Part shown: one piece after another, positions 57,725 to 64,000 of the stretch
Position numbering within the stretch: the first letter of the stretch is position 1
Layout of the letters: each line of letters opens with the position of its first letter
From: Syngnathus acus
Taxonomy: Eukaryota; Chordata; Actinopteri; Syngnathiformes; Syngnathidae
Reading direction: 5' to 3'
DNA length: 64,000 nt
Assembly: GCF_901709675.1 (NCBI RefSeq)
Contig: NC_051104.1
Coordinates: forward strand, 3,703,501 to 3,767,500
The notes under the pieces: model-generated
The model's input: only the letters and a program-made list of their open reading frames with translations
The model's database searches: none
Told to the model about the DNA's origin: nothing
Translations under genes and position numbers: made by a program

Positions 57725-58377
57725 TTTCACTCTACTATCCCAACACTTCGCCACCTCTGTCCAACCACGTTTCGCTAACAGGCGCGCCTTCTTGTCAAAG
57801 GCTTGCAGGCTAATTTGAGTTAACTTGGCTGAGAATTTCAAAACACAAAGAGAGAACACAGACACGTGAAGAGGTTAGTTTGAATGATGGTCGTATATTG
57901 TCAACGATTCAGTCTGTAGTGGGGCGGGCGCGGACGTCGGCCATTTTTGAAATCTAACTACGGCAACTGCAGTAGGTCAGATCAGTAACCGTGATGCGTG
58001 CCCAAATCAGAGATGATACATTTGAAGTTAATTGAAAAATAAAAGCTACGTCCTGATTTACGAGTCGAATAATAGAGGTATAATCATGCGTGAATACTTT
58101 TAAATTCAGATTATAAACAATGCTTTTTCCTATGCCTTTAGTGATTGAAATATTTCATATTTTTATATTTATTTATTTTAGTGTGTTTCTGCTTTTAAAT
58201 ATATAAATATATAAAGGAGTCTTTCAGTCATATCATGCGCACACACGCACAAACACAGGTGTTGAGTTTTTAGGTGTTGAACAATTTTTAATATTCTTTG
58301 TTCACACAACATTTTGAATAAAACTTATATCAACTGCTTAAAACTTTTTTTTTTGTCTCACATTTACAGACTGTGCT
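57725..58377. other. Zinc-finger gene promoter and spacer to ddt
   Basis: GC-rich sequence with GGGGCGGGCGCGG at about 57919-57931 and a GGCCATTTTT word (YY1-like) nearby mark the likely promoter of the zinc-finger gene. From 58020 to 58377 the sequence is AT-rich and holds the ddt 3' flank. No other gene is seen. Confidence 0.45.
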
Positions 58378-59516
58378 TTATAGATAGCTCATAACTGTTC
58401 CGGCCTTTCCAACCTGGTGAGGCTGCAAACTGTGGAACTGAAGGGTAATCCTGTGAATAAGAATAAAAAGGAGTCAAGCATTTACCAAATCTATAAACAG
58501 TGATTGCAGAACCACACATGAAAAAAAAATCTGCAAAGTAGATACAGTATATGCATTATTTAGAAATTTACAGATTTGCACAAACGATAGTATTTATTTA
58601 TCAATGGCGGCGGAGGTACGTACTCTACGTTACGTACGTGTTACATACACTCCTCTGCTTTTTTGCCCAGATCTACGTAAACCGCAATGTTCTCTGATTG
58701 GTTCTACATATTCCGTCTGTATATTACGGAAGCCACACAAAACAACTTATAAAAGGCACACCTTCGTTTGTTGAGAAAATGAAAGGCTTTTAAGTGCGCC
58801 TTATGTTGCGGAAAATACGATAAGCTCTGGTACACACCTGTCTTCAGTCAGAGCAAGCTCTCTGGTTAGAAACTCAAAGAGCTTGGCACTGTGCTCCTTA
58901 TTCTTGTCAGCAGTGTCGGTTACCCCGATAGCAGATATCGACAACACCACACAGGGAGTGCAAGTTCCTGCCATCATCATTGGTAACCCCGGCTTTACAA
59001 TCAAGTGCATTCTCTGTAAGAAAGAATTCGGCAGACAAATCATTTATATCATTGATTAAAGATAAATCATTCATATCATTGATTTAAATTGATTAAAACC
59101 TGGCCGAATTTCCATCAAGCTCACGGTGGGCCTAAAAAATAACGGACTGTGTTATGCATTACATGTGTAAAGACATGCGCCCGCTTAGTTCTGTGGAAGG
59201 AGAAGGATTCCATTTCTTGTTGAATAGTTTCACTGTTACATTTAGTGTTATTAACATTGGGCCAAATATTGTATTAATCTTTTTTTTTAACTGGGAAAAT
59301 TTGATTGATGACAGTGGGGGTGTTGAAACGATTAACCTTTACAAGGATGATATGTTAGAATGTTATTATGACTTTTTTTCTGCAGTGCTAAATTGTAGCA
59401 TTACTCACGTCAAGTGGCTTTCCCAAAACATCCGCAGCGAATGTACATAGCTTTTTCAGGAAATCCGCCGAGAATGAGCTTGCTGGTAAATTGCTCTGCA
59501 ATTCGACAAACGGCAT
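58378..59516 (-). CDS. ddt: D-dopachrome decarboxylase/tautomerase (MIF family), complete, three exons
   Basis: DDT is a small trimeric MIF-superfamily protein with tautomerase activity, acting in the cytoplasm and as a secreted cytokine-like ligand of CD74 (known in mammals). Exons on the minus strand: 59516-59409, 59013-58838, 58450-58378 (TAA); 357 nt, 118 aa, equal to human DDT. The start MPFVELQSNLPASSFSADFL keeps the catalytic Pro directly after Met; Lys33 in LGKP is conserved. Middle block: VKPGLPMMMAGTCTPCVVLS; end: VGKAGTVMSYL, close to human IGKIGTVMTFL. The three-exon layout is that of the family. Intron 2 carries a piece of a DNA transposon end (58791-58819) next to the donor site. 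Confidence 0.94.
58791..58819. mobile_element. Fragment of a DNA transposon terminus in ddt intron 2
   Basis: TAAGTGCGCCTTATGTTGCG followed by GAAAATACG resembles the terminal sequence of a dispersed fish element whose other form, with CTCCGGAAAATACGGTA, is at 62544-62586. It sits 18 bases from the exon 2 donor on the minus strand. Confidence 0.4.
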
Positions 59517-60160
59517 ATTTATCGGTGAACGGAGAGCAACAAAATCCTCGTCGTCTGTCAAAGTGTGGAATGTGTCTGATTTTCTTCTTGTGATTTTGAT
59601 TGGCTGTTGGGATTCAGGGTGCATTGCCGCCACCTACCGGACTGGAGTTTGAATCATTCGCGTGGAGGATAAGAAAAAAAAACTATCAACGTAAAACCTC
59701 TCCTCTGACCCTGTTCCCCCCAAGTAGTCCCATATATGCCTATTGCCTAATTTTTGTAAAATATTTCATGAATTAAAGCAAACTTATTCTCTCTGCGTTC
59801 TCTCAGCTCCCTCTCGTACTCCGTACACTCATGTCGAATGGCACATTTGATTCCAATTGAAAGCTGACTTATACGTCGACATCGCCGCCATATTGGATGT
59901 GGAAAACGAGACCGATTAATACAAGGCCCTATCCAAATGCTCACACTTTGCATTACACCCGGCGCCCCTTAGTGAAGTGCAAATCTAGGAGAAGTGCATG
60001 GCGATTCAGCGCATACGGTACAAGAGTCTGAAAACTGCGAAATTTGGATCATGCGTATTACGTCATCGACTTTTTGCCATGTTGTATCTGCGTCATCGAG
60101 CACAGGTTATTTTTCTTGTTGTATTTGATTTTTTTATTTTGGCTACTACAAAATCAACAA

Positions 60161-60271
<111 letters not shown>

Positions 60272-61107
60272 ACACACTACGTTTATCCAACTTGCTTGGT
60301 TTGCTTATGTGTTTCATGTATTAAGTATTTTATTGTTATATGTTTATCAAAAGAAGGCAATGATGTCTTTGGGTGGACTATGCCACACCTCACGTTATCT
60401 GTTTGTTTTACTTGTTTATTTAATGGTGGTGACAGACCATGGCGACCGACCAAAGGTTGTTGAGGAGAGAGTTTTGTATTTACTTTGCCTATTTACATAT
60501 GTGGGCTCAGGCAATCCTGAGAAACGAGTTATCAACCCTTTACTTAAAATAACTAGGCCAAAACCGTAATCAACCAATTGTGAGAAGCAGTTAAATTCCA
60601 AGCATGAGCAAAAAGGGACTGAATTTCGCAAGCACAAGTTGGACACTTTGAAAAGTCAGGCAGACACAAGTGAAGATGAATTAGAAGAAGCCCCAGTTGT
60701 CATGAGATACAGAAGAAAATGTTGCTTTTTACTTATTTTTGTTCGGTCTGATTTTGCTTTGGGATTCATTTTGTGTATAAATGACCTGCCAATGTAATTT
60801 TTTATGTATGTGAAATATGATAGAAAACAAGGGGTGGACCTAATTATGTTTTTGTACTTCTTCCTCCTCCCTTTGATTATGAAAGCAGTTTGATCTATGA
60901 TATCTGATCATTTTCTTTTTCTTTCCTCCAAACATTTTGTGTAATGTGTTTTTATGTTCAATAAATCAAATACACAATGATATACTGCAAAACAGACTCA
61001 CGGTATTGTTCTTGACAAAATAAATGAATGAAAAACTTTTATTGTTTCAGCCCTACTAATGTGAATGATTTTTTGTTGTTGCGAAAAACGTTTCTCTGAT
61101 GGTGTAG

Positions 61108-61447
61108 AACGCAGTTGTCAAACTAAAGGCCCGGGGGCCAGATACGGCCCGCCACATCATTTTATGTGCCCCGCGAAGACAAATTGTGCATCAAATTCGT
61201 GTGTCACTACTAGAATTGCAAATTGTCTTCACTTTTAATAATATCTTCTTTTTTTTTTTTAATATTTGTCCAGTTTTTACTCATCTGATTTGAAAACGAG
61301 TTATTTGTCAGTTTGTTTTGTAGCTTTTACTGTATATAATATGAGGTGCTTATATATTTATTTGGGTTGACAGTCATAATGGCCCTCTGAAAGAAGCTAT
61401 GACTACAATGCGGCCCGTGAAAAAAAATTGTTTGACACCCCTGGTGT
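61108..61447. mobile_element. MITE-like element with terminal inverted repeats
   Basis: The left end reads GTTGTCAAACTAAAGGCCCG and GGGGCCAGATACGGCCCGCC. The right end, read on the other strand, is CAGGGGTGTCAAACAATTTT and CACGGGCCGCATTG. The TGTCAAAC and GGGCC parts match as inverted ends. The inside is AT-rich without an open frame. This is a widespread fish element type. Confidence 0.6.
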
Positions 61448-61655
61448 AGAGGTAAATACAGCTGACTTGTGTGCGGGTAGCATGGGATCAATTCCCATTA
61501 AGTGGCAGTGTGCATGTGGGTGTAGTTGGTTGGTTGTTCATCTTTGTATGTGCCCTGTTACTGGCTAGCGACTAGTTCAGGGTTTAGTCTGCCTTTTGCC
61601 TGATGTCAGCTGGGATAGGCTGAAGTGGTGTTGAAAATGGATGGATGAATAGTTT
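61447..61655 (+). repeat. SINE-like element with tRNA-type B box
   Basis: After the MITE comes GCGGGTAGCATGGGATCAAT, in which GGATCAATTCC resembles the GGTTCGANTCC B box of a tRNA-derived promoter. Then follow GTGCCCTGTTACTGGCTAGC, AGTTCAGGGTTTAGTCTGCC, GATGTCAGCTGGGATAGGCT and GAAAATGGATGGATGAATAG, the standard tail of a very common fish repeat. Confidence 0.65.
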
Positions 61656-62543
61656 TCTCACTGATCATATAATCATTAAACACAATGAAAATACCTTGAA
61701 AATAATCAACCACACAAATCACCCCAGAATCAGCATGATTCGTTATCTAAAAGAATAATGTTGACTTCCCTTGAAAACAACTAACCTAACCTTTATGAAT
61801 ACTGTCTATTTGACATATGTAGCCTTGACAAATGACATAATTGACTGCCTGTTATAAACATTTAAACTATAACCGGTGTTTTAATGAGCTTACTTATCTT
61901 GCTGCGTCACTTAAGTATCCACAAGATACACCCTGCTTCAACCTTAGCCACATTACAGTTTTGGACTTTAACCTTTCTTACTTTGAAATCGCAAGTAATA
62001 GTGAGCCTTCCCATAATAGACTTCTCGCTCCACACCTCAAACAGGTTTGTACATATCTTTGTTTTGTCTATTGATTCGTTTGTTTTTCCAAAATTCAAAA
62101 TGCATTGGCAGAGGATTGTCACAAATACTAGAGAAAATTCTTACTGTCAGCCTATTTTGTTTTATATAATGATATATGGAACTGGCAGGCTTGGTCACAA
62201 AAAAGAGTTTAGCACTTTAGAACAAAGCTAAACCACAAATCAGACACTGTAAATTAAAATTTAAAATGACTATTTGTTACGGATTCATTGACTTGGTTTC
62301 GTTATGGAACATTTACTCAACAAAATTGCAATTGGAAAAGCAATAAAAGGCAAGGATTGGAAATTGATTACATTTGTCCTCAAACAAGTGATGAAGGAAA
62401 TTCAATTTTACGTTAATCATCCTGTCATGTTTGTACATGAAGTACATATGTTTTGTTTTGTTTTATTTCATTTCCGTTTCGTTTTTGAATAATGTTATTT
62501 TGTACTTGTCTTTTTCTTCTTTATTATGCATTTTATGGCTGGT

Positions 62544-62586
62544 ATGACTTATACTCCGGATCAACTTATACTCCGGAAAATACGGT
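62544..62586. mobile_element. DNA transposon terminus fragment
   Basis: Two tandem ACTTATACTCCGGA words lead to AAAATACGGTA, the usual end of a dispersed fish DNA element. No partner end was found nearby, so this is a fragment. Confidence 0.4.
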
Positions 62587-62977
62587 ACCCATCAGTGGAA
62601 ACTTTGAGGGGTAGCTTTTGTGTTCAAGTTAATTTGTGTAATTTTGTCAACACACAAAAAAACATCATTCCATTTACATGACGTCACGATCAAGGCAGGG
62701 CGACCAAGTGCAGCACGGATCTTTATTGATGTAGGGGACCTTTGGACTCTCATAACTTATTGTACAAAGGCCAGGCATGTGTGTGACTTCAATAGCAGAA
62801 TATCCGTTTCATTTACCTTTGAAGTCATAACAACGACAAATTATTTGGTAAATTTGCTTTTATTAGACGCATTTGAATAGACGAACTGTTTACTGATTCT
62901 ATGCTTGTCTGTATTTAACTTAAGTAAATTCCAGACAGACAGAAAACAAAGCCGGCGAAAAAAGGCTTCAGTCAACA

Positions 62978-64000
62978 ATGGTAAGACAAAAGACAGACTT
63001 TCAGTTCTCAAATCTGAACTATAATTTGTGGATTTCCCCTCAATGCCTAACCATACTCTGATCTCATTTCCTCATAGGATTTGGGGATGTTGGACATCCC
63101 TGCCGAGTTGTCGGCGAGGTTTCGCAGGGCAACAGGTGATCTTCAGGAAAAAAATATATGGAAAGAGGTTCACAGGTTTTAATTTTTGTTTACTTCTTTC
63201 AAACAGGGTATCGACACCCGGAAATAGTGACAGAGGTTGCAACGCCTCAAGTAAAAGCAACACACAACCTCACTTTGCCTCAGGATGTTGACAGACACCC
63301 ATTCTCTCACTACGCCAAGTCCAAACTAAAGGTCAGCAACATGGAAACGCACATTACATAGACCTATGCACATGCACAAAACCACTCACACACGCACACA
63401 CACATATCATATTTATATTTATACTATTTATATTTTCTGGATGTCATTTATACTATTAATCTAGTATTTACATGTCTATTATTTCATGTTCTAATGATAA
63501 CGTATGCACTTATATGGTTTAATATACATTTATTGATACACAAAATGTATGTATGTTAAAAATGAGAGGGTGACACTACATCGTAAATTTACACATCGAA
63601 GTGAAGTTTAGATATTGCAAAATAAATGTTAAATTACAAAAGGATTGAGATTTTTATTTTTATCCTTGCAAAGAGTAAAAGGGTTGTTTAATTCTACTTG
63701 AATTCAAAAAAATCCTCCACAGGCTACATGGTGCCAACCTCAGGGAACTCCCCTCCAAAGAGCCTTGACACCCCTTGAACCAGAAGATGCCTGCACTGCG
63801 GTGGAAATTTATAAACTGGTATAGTAGGAATGATCACAACAATATTAATCTGTTGCTCTTGTCATTTAAAATGTTTTTTCTTTAGATTATGCGATTCACA
63901 GGTGAGTCAGAACTCAGTGAATCACAGGAGCAGTTGTTGGGAAACTACATCATTGAGAAAGGACAGAGCCGACCTGCCTTGAGGGATGAGATCCTGGTCC
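62978..64000 (+). CDS. MyTH4-domain protein, unconventional myosin XV-like tail (partial, runs off the window)
   Basis: Exons: one ending at 62980 (its ATG at 62978-62980 may be the start, or an internal Met of an exon beginning after TTCCAG near 62928), then 63078-63135, 63207-63331, 63723-63818 and 63886 to beyond 64000. The exons join in phase. The protein reads [40 protein letters not shown], then a MyTH4 domain ([40 protein letters not shown]). MyTH4 domains of myosins VII, X and XV bind microtubules or cargo, usually with a FERM domain. The wording is closest, from memory, to myosin XV. No motor domain is seen upstream, where ddt and a zinc-finger gene lie on the other strand. Confidence 0.6.

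Noticed and set aside
61841-62231. Two overlapping short + frames upstream of the MyTH4 gene
   Set aside because: Hydrophobic AT-rich translations without similarity to any myosin part; no matching splice sites.

Overview
The window is nuclear DNA of a teleost fish, probably a percomorph with a compact genome. The evidence is vertebrate genes split by short GT-AG introns, fish-style families (a zinc-finger protein of the fish ARTTAKY type, an NLR with pyrin, NACHT, LRR and B30.2 parts), and typical fish interspersed repeats. No bacterial, viral, tRNA, rRNA or CRISPR feature was found.

Layout from left to right: (1) 233-3127 +, the 3' exons of a receptor-type protein tyrosine phosphatase (PTPRM-like); (2) 4287-5907 +, complete xrcc2 in six exons; (3) a 3.3 kb spacer with decayed repeats and a likely kmt2c promoter; (4) 9263-40154 +, complete kmt2c (MLL3 histone H3K4 methyltransferase), which I resolve into 72 coding exons with every junction in phase (18,300 nt, 6,099 codons plus stop). 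One exon of 5.1 kb encodes about 1,700 residues of Ser-Pro repeats; (5) 40801-41020 +, an orphan coding-like exon; (6) 41153-44366 -, complete cpm (carboxypeptidase M) in nine exons, convergent with kmt2c; (7) 45317-45822, a MITE; (8) 46216-50013 +, a complete PYD-NACHT-LRR-B30.2 NLR gene; (9) about 50.8-54.6 kb, a 235-bp tandem array enclosed by inverted repeats; (10) 55703-57724 -, a C2H2 zinc-finger gene ending in a premature-looking stop, with dead fingers beyond it; (11) 58378-59516 -, complete ddt (D-dopachrome tautomerase); (12) a repeat-rich spacer with a (TATC)n microsatellite; (13) from about 62978 to the window edge +, 5' exons of a MyTH4 gene (myosin XV-like tail).

The genes do not form one pathway. 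xrcc2 (homologous-recombination repair) next to kmt2c (enhancer H3K4 methylation) repeats the neighbourhood known on human 7q36, which supports calling the methyltransferase kmt2c rather than kmt2d. The least ordinary items are the giant repeat exon of kmt2c, the palindrome-enclosed higher-order tandem array, the truncated zinc-finger array, the orphan exon, and a MyTH4 gene with no motor domain visible upstream.
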